The position numbers were made by a program, and so were the translations under genes. Shown in pieces: positions 1 to 7,287 of a stretch of DNA of 36,874 bases. Position 1 is the stretch's first letter, and each line of letters begins with the position of its first letter. This DNA comes from an uncultured Bacteroidia bacterium (GTDB lineage Bacteria > Bacteroidota > Bacteroidia > Bacteroidales > F082): assembly GCA_902794155.1 (NCBI GenBank), contig CADBGN010000016.1, positions 1-36,874 of the forward strand, read 5' to 3'. The notes below the pieces were generated by a model that was given only the letters and a program-made list of their open reading frames with translations, was not told the origin of the DNA and did not search any database.

Positions 1-19
1 CACCGCTGAGGAAGAGCAG

Positions 20-721
20 ATGGACGGATACGATATAAACAATAACGGTGCAAATGTAAAGATTAACCCCAACCAGATTATTGAGGGGATGAAAGCCGAG
101 GATTACCTTAAAAAGCTGGAAGAAATAGGTTGGACGGATGCAAGAAAAGACGATGTATTACGTGCAATAGTAAATCTTGCGGGTATGTCGACGAACCTTG
201 AAGAAGAACAGGAAGAATTCAATAATCAATTAAAGAATATGTATACGTATCTTATAGCTGATAAGTACGCGGAAACGGATCTTGAAGCCAACAGAGAGAT
301 GCTGATTTCGGGAATGTATCAGGCCCTTCCGAAAATGAAGCCGGAAGGGGATATTCAAAAATCAGCGGTAGATTTCTTTTTCGAAGCCGGATATAAAACA
401 AATGATCCGTTGAATACGAATCTGGAGAATCCAATCATCGTTAATCCGAGAAAGCAAATTAATGGGAAAAGCGTAGCTGAATTCCTGGACAATGCCACGG
501 AGAACGGCTGGAAGGATAAGTGGGAAAACAACGGCGAAATTGTGGAGGAAGGCGCGAAAACCTTCCACAGTCTTCGTGCGTTCTGCTGCCTGTATAATCC
601 GGATATTAAGGAATTTGCGGAAGAGGCAAAGATTATCGAAAGTGGTGAGGTTCCGGAGAAGTATGAGTCCAGGGAAGCTTATTCGAGGGCGATTATTGGG
701 GAGATTCTAAGGTTAGTATGA
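20..721 (+). CDS. Hypothetical protein with internal duplication, 5' end uncertain
   Basis: This is an open frame of 233 codons from the first ATG. The frame stays open to the left edge of the window (codons before the ATG read TAEEEQ), so the true start may lie outside. The product is acidic, soluble and has no signal peptide or transmembrane segment. I do not recognise a family. Two segments resemble each other: residues about 16-40 (NP..IIEGMKAEDYLKKLEEIGW) and about 139-163 (NP..QINGKSVAEFLDNATENGW). They share the pattern NPxxxIxGxxxAExLxxxxExGWxD, which indicates an ancient tandem duplication. The codons look more AT-rich, with many GAA, AAA, ATT and CCG, than those of the GC-rich hsd genes next door. 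The stop lies only 4 nt from the stop of the convergent metalloprotease gene, so the gene abuts the edge of the restriction-modification operon. Confidence 0.6.
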   Translation: MDGYDINNNGANVKINPNQIIEGMKAEDYLKKLEEIGWTDARKDDVLRAIVNLAGMSTNLEEEQEEFNNQLKNMYTYLIADKYAETDLEANREMLISGMYQALPKMKPEGDIQKSAVDFFFEAGYKTNDPLNTNLENPIIVNPRKQINGKSVAEFLDNATENGWKDKWENNGEIVEEGAKTFHSLRAFCCLYNPDIKEFAEEAKIIESGEVPEKYESREAYSRAIIGEILRLV

Positions 722-725
722 GGCT

Positions 726-1424
726 TTAAATCATCATTCGCTCCAATTTGTTTTTCCATTTTTCCCAATGCGGCATCTCCTTGCTGAGTAAGGCATAGAA
801 TTCTTTGTTATGGTTATGATGCACCAGATGGCACAACTCATGGGTGATGACATATTCGATGCAGCACCTGGGTGCGCAGATGAGTCTGGGATTCAAGTAG
901 ATGTTGCCGTCAGTAGTGCAATACCCCCATCGCTTTTCCATCTTTCTTATGCCTACACTTTTCGGCTGCACTCCGTATGCGGCAAATTGCTCTATGATGG
1001 GCTTGGCATATTCCGGAAACTTGATCTGTGCCCGTTCAAGATACCAAAGTTGTAACACTTTAGCAGCTTCTTTTTTGTTTTGGCATACAACCTCTAGGAT
1101 GTTGTTTTGGTAATGCACCACATTGCTCCTCCCTTCCTTGATTTTCAACATATATTGCCGTCCCAGATAGAGATGCGACTCGCCACTGATGTATTGTCTT
1201 TCGGTAGTCGGTGTGCCAAAAGATTCAAAATAGCGCTTCTGACGAAGGATCCAAGCGGCTCTGTGATGCACTTTGTTGCGGATGTCATCAAGCGTTGCAT
1301 TGATAGGTGCTTTCAAGGAAACGATGCCATTGGGAAGCACTTTGATGCCAAGTGTTTTTCGGTCGACAAATTCGATGTCATATTCGATAAGGGTGGCACC
1401 GTATTGGATGCTGTCTTTTGTCAT
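726..1424 (-). CDS. YgjP-like (DUF45) zinc metalloprotease
   Basis: The protein has 232 residues. It carries the YgjP/DUF45 signature: the KRWGYCTTDGNIYLNPRL block at about residues 164-181, then the zinc motif HELCH at 195-199, followed by HHNHNKEFY that should supply the third ligand. The family is of the SprT/WLM-type gluzincin fold and is predicted to be a cytoplasmic metal-dependent hydrolase; its substrate is generally unknown. The start overlaps the hsdR stop by 4 nt (ATGA), so the two are translationally coupled and this is the last gene of the operon. Family members are often encoded beside type I hsdR genes, which fits the position here. A protease next to a restriction subunit invites comparison with ClpXP-mediated restriction alleviation, but that link is only inference. 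Confidence 0.88.
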   Translation of the reverse strand: MTKDSIQYGATLIEYDIEFVDRKTLGIKVLPNGIVSLKAPINATLDDIRNKVHHRAAWILRQKRYFESFGTPTTERQYISGESHLYLGRQYMLKIKEGRSNVVHYQNNILEVVCQNKKEAAKVLQLWYLERAQIKFPEYAKPIIEQFAAYGVQPKSVGIRKMEKRWGYCTTDGNIYLNPRLICAPRCCIEYVITHELCHLVHHNHNKEFYALLSKEMPHWEKWKNKLERMMI

Positions 1425-4400
1425 CGGATCCAGATTTTTGCCACGTCGACGCAGCCGTCAATGATGATGTCCATATCGCTGAATGCGAAATTCAAGCCGT
1501 ATTTGCGTTTGATGTTGTCGATGAGCTCGTCTTCCAGTTCTATTTTCAAACGGCCGATGATGTCGCTTTTCGATTGCCAGTCCACCAGGATGGAACCATC
1601 GACAATGACTGTCTTGCGAATGATTTCATCGAAGGCACGAGTGGTTTCCAAAGCCATATCTCGGACGGGCATGTCGGGGAAGAGTCGCTTGTAGTTCTCC
1701 AAAGCAATACCAAAATAGGCCTTTGCCGCGTTGTTGTGCTCAAGTTCAGTGGGGAGTTCGCTATCCGTATGGTTGAGCACGTCTTCTTTGTATTGCATCA
1801 TTTTCTCCAAATACTCATTGTCGGTCAAACGCCCTTGTTCGTAGAGTTCGATGGCTTCCTTGATGAGTTGGGAGAATTTCTTGTAAAACGCTGGGTCGGA
1901 ATCCATGTTCTCGCGGATGTACTTGGAAGTGCGTGTGGCGATGGTGTCGGCTTTGGCGGCAGTGCCCACCACGCTATCTACTTCCTTTTGGAAGTTCTCT
2001 TTGTCGAAGATGTTGACGAGGTTAGTGATGACCCTTACGGCGTCGCTCTCCACATGGTGGTTGATGAGTTTCTCGATGCGGGCTTCGTATTTCTTGTAAT
2101 CGATGGTGTCGGAATAGCGGAGCTGCACGGCAGTGCGCAGTTTGGCGAACATGCTGAGGTCGTCTTTGTAGCGGCGGATGGTATTCTCGTCGGTGAGTTC
2201 GTGGAATTCCATGGTGGACAAAGCCAACTGCAAGACGGAGGAATAGGCCGAAAGGCGGTCGTAGAACTCGTGACGTCGGTCTTCCAAACGTAGCGATTGG
2301 GCGTAAGCTTCTAGGTCACGCTTGTTGGGAATGGTCTTGAACATGTCCCACAAGTCATTGTATCGCTGGGGCAGCTCGTCGATTTTGTCAATCACGGGCA
2401 CCAAGGTGTCGCGGAACACCTCTCGGTCGTCCTCGTCATACTCGGAATAGATGCTCAAGGCATCGTCCAGCTCCCTCAACACGCCGTAATAGTCAATGAT
2501 GTAGCCGTAGTCTTTTCCTTCGCATGTGCGGTTTACACGTGCAACAGCTTGCAGTAAGGTGTGTCCTTTGAGGTTGCGGTCGAGGTACATGATGGCCACT
2601 TTGGGTTCGTCGAAGCCAGTGAGCAACTTGTCTACCACAATCATGATCTCGGGCAACTCTTGGTTTTTGAACCGTGAAATGAGGTTTTCTTGGTATTTGG
2701 CAGGAGTTCCGTGCTCGTCCATCATTTGTTTCCAGAACGCTTTTACTTCTTGTGGCGAACCTCCGTAGGCAATCTCTTCGCCTTCGCGGTCATCTGGTGC
2801 GGTAATGAGCACTTCCGACGATACTTTCCCGATTTCGTCCAAATACTTTTTGTATAGGATGGCCACGCGTTTGATAGGTGTCACCAGCATGGCTTTGAAG
2901 CCTGTGCCTTGCCAGTTTTTCGAGAAATGGTCGGAAATGTCGGAGGCGATGGAGAAGATGCGTTGCTCGGTTTGGTTAAGGATGTCGGTACGGGAGAATT
3001 TCTTCTTCAAGTCGGTGGACTGTTCGTAGGTGAGGTCTTCGCAGGCTTGGCTGAAGAAATTGTCGATGGGGCCTTCGCTCACCGTTTGGGGCGAGAGACG
3101 GCCTTCGTAGAGCAACGGCACCACGGCCTTGTCGTCAACGGCTTGTTTGACGGTATAGACGGGTTTGATGATGCCGCCAAAGGTCAAGGCGGTGTTCTTG
3201 TCTTTCTTCATCAAAGGCGTTCCGGTGAAGGCAATCTTGCAAGCGTTGGGCAACACGCGGTTCATCTGGATGGCCAGTTCCTTGTATTGGCTGCGGTGTG
3301 CCTCGTCGATCAGGATGAAGATGTTGGGGTCGGTGAGGGGTTGCTTGATCTTTTTGATGGCCGTGGCAAACTTGTTGATGACGGTGGTGATGACGGCATC
3401 GGTGTCGCTCTCCAGCAGTTCTACCAGTTTCCTGCCTGTGGTGGCGTTCTCCACCTGTTTGCCGCATTTGCGGAAGGTCTTGGTGATTTGGTCGTCCAAG
3501 TCGGTTCGGTCGGTGACCAACACGATGCGTGGGTTGTGGATGCTGGGTTCTTGTGCGATTTTCTGGGCCAGCATCACCATGGTCAGCGATTTGCCGCTGC
3601 CTTGCGTATGCCATACCACACCCCCGTTTCTGTGCCCGGCTTCGATGTTCTTCACGCGTTCGACGGTTTCTTTCACGGTGAAAAACTGCTGATAGCGAGC
3701 CAACTTCTTGACACCAGCATCGAAGATGGTGAAGTGAAAGATGAGTTCCAGTAGGCGCTCGGGGCGACAGAGGTTGTAGAGGTATTCGTCTTGCAGGGTG
3801 GGGGTGCGCATTTCCTCGTGACCCTCGTTGACCAGTTCCAGCAACCGCTTGTGATACGCCATCTCTGCCTCTTTATTGATGAACATCTCATGCCATTTGC
3901 TCCAGAACTGGGCGGCCGATCCCGTGGTGGCATAGCTGCCGAAACTGTTGCCGATGGACAAAAGCAGGGCACTATAGACATAAAGACTACGGATGCCGTC
4001 ATCTTTTTGGTTGCGCAGGTGCTGTGAGATAGCTTGTTCTTCGGCGCCTTTGATGTCGGGACGCTTACATTCAATGATGACCAGCGGGATGCCATTCACG
4101 AAGAGCACGATGTCGGGGCGGTAGGTGTCGGTGGAGCCGGTGCGGTTGACGGCGAACTCCTCAGTGACGTGAAAGACATTGTTCTCTGAGTGTTGCCAGT
4201 CGATGTAGCGCATGGTGTAGCTCTTCTTGTCGCCGTCGATGCTTTGCTCGAAGGCCTTGCCGAGGGTGAGCATGTTATACACGGCCTCGTTGCCGCTGAG
4301 GTAGCCGCCTTCCATGGGCACGTTGCGCATGGCGATGATGCCATTCTCGATGTTCTGCTCCGAGAAGCGCGCCTCACTGTGGCTACCGATGCGGATGGAG

Positions 4401-4579
4401 TTCAATGCCCGCAACTGACGTCGCAGCACCTCTTCCAGCAGCACGTTGGAGGTCTTTCCGCCGCGCAGTTCCAGCGCCTCTTCTGGCGAGAGGTATTGGT
4501 AGCCCAGCTTTTGCAGCAGTTCCAATGCCGGGATTTGGCTGATATCGTTTTCTTTGAAGGAGATGAGGCTCATAATCAA
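1421..4579 (-). CDS. hsdR: Type I restriction enzyme R subunit HsdR
   Basis: The protein has 1052 residues, a normal length for HsdR. It is the ATP-driven translocase and nuclease subunit that joins HsdM and HsdS to cut DNA lacking the host methylation. The N-terminal PD-(D/E)xK nuclease is visible as RPDIVLF (D156) and IIECK (E170, K172). The superfamily 2 motor has Walker A HTQGSGKS (about 324-331), motif II DEAH (425-428) and motif III FTGTP (451-455), followed by the conserved ARVNRT block further on. No frameshift or missing catalytic residue is seen. ATG also occurs at codon 3, so the exact start is uncertain by two residues. The gene lies 145 nt downstream of the DUF3800 gene and overlaps the YgjP-like gene by 4 nt. 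It is separated from hsdM and hsdS by several accessory genes. Confidence 0.97.
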   Translation of the reverse strand: MIMSLISFKENDISQIPALELLQKLGYQYLSPEEALELRGGKTSNVLLEEVLRRQLRALNSIRIGSHSEARFSEQNIENGIIAMRNVPMEGGYLSGNEAVYNMLTLGKAFEQSIDGDKKSYTMRYIDWQHSENNVFHVTEEFAVNRTGSTDTYRPDIVLFVNGIPLVIIECKRPDIKGAEEQAISQHLRNQKDDGIRSLYVYSALLLSIGNSFGSYATTGSAAQFWSKWHEMFINKEAEMAYHKRLLELVNEGHEEMRTPTLQDEYLYNLCRPERLLELIFHFTIFDAGVKKLARYQQFFTVKETVERVKNIEAGHRNGGVVWHTQGSGKSLTMVMLAQKIAQEPSIHNPRIVLVTDRTDLDDQITKTFRKCGKQVENATTGRKLVELLESDTDAVITTVINKFATAIKKIKQPLTDPNIFILIDEAHRSQYKELAIQMNRVLPNACKIAFTGTPLMKKDKNTALTFGGIIKPVYTVKQAVDDKAVVPLLYEGRLSPQTVSEGPIDNFFSQACEDLTYEQSTDLKKKFSRTDILNQTEQRIFSIASDISDHFSKNWQGTGFKAMLVTPIKRVAILYKKYLDEIGKVSSEVLITAPDDREGEEIAYGGSPQEVKAFWKQMMDEHGTPAKYQENLISRFKNQELPEIMIVVDKLLTGFDEPKVAIMYLDRNLKGHTLLQAVARVNRTCEGKDYGYIIDYYGVLRELDDALSIYSEYDEDDREVFRDTLVPVIDKIDELPQRYNDLWDMFKTIPNKRDLEAYAQSLRLEDRRHEFYDRLSAYSSVLQLALSTMEFHELTDENTIRRYKDDLSMFAKLRTAVQLRYSDTIDYKKYEARIEKLINHHVESDAVRVITNLVNIFDKENFQKEVDSVVGTAAKADTIATRTSKYIRENMDSDPAFYKKFSQLIKEAIELYEQGRLTDNEYLEKMMQYKEDVLNHTDSELPTELEHNNAAKAYFGIALENYKRLFPDMPVRDMALETTRAFDEIIRKTVIVDGSILVDWQSKSDIIGRLKIELEDELIDNIKRKYGLNFAFSDMDIIIDGCVDVAKIWIR

Positions 4580-4619
4580 AGTGTTATAGGATTTCTATTT
4601 AAAAAAGTGATGAGAATTC

Positions 4620-4651
4620 TTGCGTGTTATGTTTTTTTGTTTGTATCTTTG
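4620..4651 (+). promoter_or_regulatory. Bacteroidota-type promoter on the strand opposite hsdR
   Basis: TTG at 4620-4622 is followed after 21 nt by TATCTTTG at 4644-4651, a full match to the TAnnTTTG -7 consensus. It points away from hsdR. No protein-coding frame follows on this strand, so it most likely drives the small RNA candidate just downstream. Confidence 0.6.
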
Positions 4652-4655
4652 CAGC

Positions 4656-4728
4656 GGAATCGAAAGATTCTTGGATTGGGGTGTCCCCGGTCGGGAAAGG
4701 GTTGTCATCGCGGCGACTCTTTTTTTAT
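4656..4728 (+). ncRNA. Candidate small structured RNA between hsdR and DUF3800
   Basis: A Bacteroidota promoter ends at 4651. The next about 72 nt contain a hairpin GAATC-GAAA-GATTC (4657-4670, GNRA-type loop), then GGGG-TGT-CCCC (4678-4688), then a longer arm GGTCG...CGACT (4689-4719), and finish in a T7 run (4720-4726) that could end transcription. No ATG-initiated frame of useful size lies on this strand. Its 3' end meets the stop codon of the convergent DUF3800 gene, so it could be antisense to the DUF3800-hsdR mRNA, including the hsdR 5' leader. Function is inference; promoter and hairpins are directly visible. Confidence 0.45.
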
Positions 4729-5480
4729 TTGTTTGGGAACACTTTCATGCCATATAGTTTTCCTTCTTTTTGATAAATATTGTCCTTGATGATGTCATAG
4801 GCTAAGTTGACGGCACGTTCGTCTAACACATATCTTGTAATAGGATATGCAACCAGATCTGCTACTTGTAATCCTATGAGGTCGTCAGATTTCTTTTTCA
4901 ATTCAAATTCCTTGAAGTAGTTTTTGATCCTCTCTGATGTTACCCAGTAGGTCCCTCGGTCACAGACTTTATTATAGTAATCCAACAATGACCTATCCTC
5001 TTTCTTTCCTCTGCACTCAACAGTTGTTGTGAGATGGATGTTTTCTTTCATCAAACTATCCAAGTAGAACACAGTTCTTTCCATGATGTAAGATAGAGAC
5101 AGACCATACACGTCATTAAGGCGTCCGTATTGGCGGATATAAGGCTCTTTCAGTATGGAGCAGCATACGATGACATACATTTTTTCTTTCAAAATGCTGT
5201 TGACCCTATTGTAGAAGCTTTGCTTGACTTCTAAGTCGAACAGTATCTCAAATCCATTTTGGCATTTGCGTATGTCTCTTGAATGCAGTATGATTTTCTT
5301 GTCGCCCCAATATTCTTTTTTCAAGGCATTGATTTCATTTGAAATCCAATCTAATTGGGCTTGGGACATGATGACTCCGCACAAGGTGAAAACAGGAAAA
5401 GACGGGTCGAAATTCGACAAGTTTTGGTCTCCGCATTCGTCAAGAAACAGGTAGTATGGTGTAGGTTCTATGAAGGACAT
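4725..5480 (-). CDS. DUF3800 domain protein
   Basis: The protein has 251 residues. The start reads YYLFLDECGDQN (D14, E15) and the C-terminal region has GLQVADLVAYPITRY. These are the two diagnostic acidic blocks of DUF3800, a family predicted to have an RNase H-like fold. Members are frequent in phage and defence loci, but their activity is not established to my knowledge. No signal peptide or membrane segment is visible. It lies 145 nt upstream of hsdR in the same direction and 254 nt after the GNAT-like gene; the upstream gap holds palindromic repeats and a possible gene remnant. I saw no good TAnnTTTG promoter immediately upstream, so read-through from the hsd operon is plausible. Confidence 0.85.
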   Translation of the reverse strand: MSFIEPTPYYLFLDECGDQNLSNFDPSFPVFTLCGVIMSQAQLDWISNEINALKKEYWGDKKIILHSRDIRKCQNGFEILFDLEVKQSFYNRVNSILKEKMYVIVCCSILKEPYIRQYGRLNDVYGLSLSYIMERTVFYLDSLMKENIHLTTTVECRGKKEDRSLLDYYNKVCDRGTYWVTSERIKNYFKEFELKKKSDDLIGLQVADLVAYPITRYVLDERAVNLAYDIIKDNIYQKEGKLYGMKVFPNK

Positions 5481-5544
5481 ATTTAATAGATTTAGTTTTT
5501 TTTCTGAATGAGGTCAGGCTCATAGTGTTTTTATTGTGATATCT

Positions 5545-5672
5545 ACTTAGTCACTTTTTGTGATCATTGTGACTGACTAAGTTGTTGTTGTATAATGCAT
5601 TTGTTTTCAGTAGTTTGAGTGTTGACTTAGTCACTTTTTCTTTGTCACACTGACTAAGTTGAGTGACTAAGT
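5545..5672. repeat. Palindromic ACTTAGTCAC / GTGACTAAGT motif cluster
   Basis: Five copies of the motif occur in 128 bp. Unit 1 (5545-5584) and unit 2 (5625-5661) each begin ACTTAGTCACTTTTT and end TGACTAAGTTG, so each forms a stem of 9-10 bp with a loop of about 20 nt. A fifth copy, GTGACTAAGT, lies at 5663-5672. They sit in the gap upstream of the DUF3800 gene. They may be operators, RNA stem-loops in the polycistronic message, or debris of a Val-Thr-rich coding repeat. Confidence 0.7.
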
Positions 5673-5729
5673 TAGTTTTAAGTCAATGCGGCCGTCAATT
5701 AGCGATTCTATGTTTACGGGGAGGGTCAT
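5667..5729 (-). pseudogene. Possible AlbA_2 (Schlafen-like) gene remnant
   Basis: An ATG at 5729 opens 20 codons beginning MTLPVNIESLIDGR and stopping at 5667. The pattern LPxNIExLIxGxxxE is how many AlbA_2-domain putative DNA-binding proteins begin, and such genes often lie between hsdS and hsdR in Bacteroidota. The match breaks off after about 14 residues. Downstream in another frame one can read VTKSTLKLLKTN, which resembles the Val-Thr-rich linker near the C-terminus of those proteins. I infer an internally deleted relic. The identification rests on a short string and is tentative. Confidence 0.35.
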
Positions 5730-5734
5730 GATGT

Positions 5735-6445
5735 CTATGTTTTGGGGTTAATTAACGATTCTTCTAAATCGATAGTATCAAGTTTGTCGTTTTTGAAATC
5801 AGGGATAAGAAACATGAGGTCTTTATATCCTCTAACTGTGATATATCCGATTCTTTTGTAATAGTCTTTTAGGCTTTTCATGGCCTTTCTCGAATCATGT
5901 TCCATCTTTTCATACCCCATTTTGCTTTCAAACTCATTGTCCCTTCCCAAAGCGTTTGATGGCTCGAGCTGGAGGGGGAATGGCTGCATGACGATGAGAC
6001 CGCAAGCCGTATTGAAATAATGAAATCTGTCTTTGACAAATTTGGCACCAATTCCCAATCCTCTGTATTCTGGAAGAATCATCATTCTTTCGAAAATGCA
6101 GATATTTGGATTGATCATAATGTCGTCTCCAAACAACTTTCTTTGTAAATCTTCTTTGATTTCATAATTGTCGAAATCATAGATCATATTACCGATGCGC
6201 ATGGTATATGATTCGGTGTCGAAGATCTCAAAGATGTCGTAATGGTCATTTATGGCTTGTGCTAATAGTAAAATCTTTACGTTGCCTTTTCCGATGATAA
6301 CAGGGTTGCTTCCGTATTCATCGGTTTTGATTATTTCGACAGCAATGTCTTGGATATACCGTTCGCCTTCCAAAGGCCCAAGAGGAGAGCTGAAAGTGTA
6401 TTTAAATTCGATGTCGAGATATTGTGGTTCGGGTTTCGTTATCAT
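5735..6445 (-). CDS. GNAT-like acetyltransferase
   Basis: The chosen start gives 236 residues (MITKPEPQYLDIEF). An in-frame ATG at 6535 would add 30 basic residues of unremarkable composition and overlap the upstream gene by 38 nt, so I prefer 6445. The motif ILPEYRGLGIGAKF (about residues 123-136) is the acetyl-CoA-binding motif A of the GNAT fold, (Q/R)xxGxG/A. The substrate cannot be told. No membrane segment is present. It lies between the HEPN-like gene and the DUF3800 gene in the hsd operon. GNAT proteins can be toxins, antitoxin-like modifiers or ordinary metabolic enzymes; linkage to a HEPN gene makes a modifying partner conceivable, but nothing in the sequence proves it. Confidence 0.7.
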   Translation of the reverse strand: MITKPEPQYLDIEFKYTFSSPLGPLEGERYIQDIAVEIIKTDEYGSNPVIIGKGNVKILLLAQAINDHYDIFEIFDTESYTMRIGNMIYDFDNYEIKEDLQRKLFGDDIMINPNICIFERMMILPEYRGLGIGAKFVKDRFHYFNTACGLIVMQPFPLQLEPSNALGRDNEFESKMGYEKMEHDSRKAMKSLKDYYKRIGYITVRGYKDLMFLIPDFKNDKLDTIDLEESLINPKT

Positions 6446-6497
6446 GGTGATGGTGTATTTATACTTTTTGTAAATAATTGATGCTGGGTGTCTACAT

Positions 6498-7274
6498 TTA
6501 GAATACGGTTTTGATGATTTTGTCCGTACCGTCAATTAAATCAGTAATATTGTCTTTGGTCGGTTCTTCGGTTTTCTTGTGGTCGCATAGGTTGCGAAGG
6601 TCAGCGAGCCTTTGAATAAGTCTCCACGTAGGAATGTCAATGACATCATTGTTTTTCAATAACTCATTGTAGTCGTTGATGGCAGGATTTTTCTTTGTAA
6701 TGGCAACTCCTCTTGTTTCACAAACTCCGTGTAAATGTTTTTCAATAACCACTCCACAAATAGCACCAGCGGCTCTCTGGAACCCCTTTTTGTTTAGTTC
6801 TTTGGCAGCGTCTACTTCGGAATCAAACATGTCGGCTTGAACAAGCTGCTTTATGTCAAATAGAGAGCTTTTGAACCTATTCGCCAAAGAATCAACAATG
6901 CTTTTTTGTTGGGTAAATTTTGAAATAACGGTAGTTTTACTGACAATTGTTTGTCCAGCTCTTGTTAGTTCAATACCTATAAGGTAGTCTGAAATAGTAT
7001 AGGTTCCTACCGTTATTTCTTTTCTTTTTTCTAGTTTATAATATGAAATAAAATCGTTTAAGCGATCTGGTAATAATTGTTTGATGACTGCCAAAGCTTC
7101 GTTGTACCAAGAATTGTAGTCTTGCCTGAAAGACAATTTTTTAATCTTGTCTTTTAACTGTTTGTCAATTTTTAATTCATCTGACAATTCATTATAAAGC
7201 CCGTACAATAATAATTGACCATGGTCTATTAATGATTCTAAATCCTTTTGGTACTTTGTAATGTTTGATTCCAT
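6498..7274 (-). CDS. HEPN-like protein embedded in the hsd operon
   Basis: The protein has 258 residues and is soluble. The N-terminal half is helical and unrecognised. The C-terminal part (about 150-258) reads as a HEPN/DUF4145-like helical bundle: AAKELNKKGFQRAAGAICG followed by the motif RNLCDH at 227-232, an Rx4H arrangement with Asn after Arg, as in active HEPN ribonucleases. It starts 14 nt after the hsdS stop and lies before hsdR. This is the place where PrrC/RloC-type anticodon nucleases sit in other type I systems. A guard RNase that acts when restriction is disabled is therefore a reasonable inference. The family assignment is by motif and helical pattern only. Confidence 0.6.
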   Translation of the reverse strand: MESNITKYQKDLESLIDHGQLLLYGLYNELSDELKIDKQLKDKIKKLSFRQDYNSWYNEALAVIKQLLPDRLNDFISYYKLEKRKEITVGTYTISDYLIGIELTRAGQTIVSKTTVISKFTQQKSIVDSLANRFKSSLFDIKQLVQADMFDSEVDAAKELNKKGFQRAAGAICGVVIEKHLHGVCETRGVAITKKNPAINDYNELLKNNDVIDIPTWRLIQRLADLRNLCDHKKTEEPTKDNITDLIDGTDKIIKTVF

Positions 7275-7287
7275 AATATTGGTTTTG

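Noticed and set aside
1418-3754. Long plus-strand frames of 195-291 codons opposite hsdR (1107-1694, 1418-2293, 2909-3754)
   Set aside because: They are mirror frames of a GC-rich conserved gene, with low-complexity Val/Gly/Asp-rich translations and no recognisable domain.
5545-5672. CRISPR array or type III antitoxin repeat array
   Set aside because: There are only two imperfect units with palindromic ends and no regular spacers, and the next gene is DUF3800, not a ToxN-type RNase.
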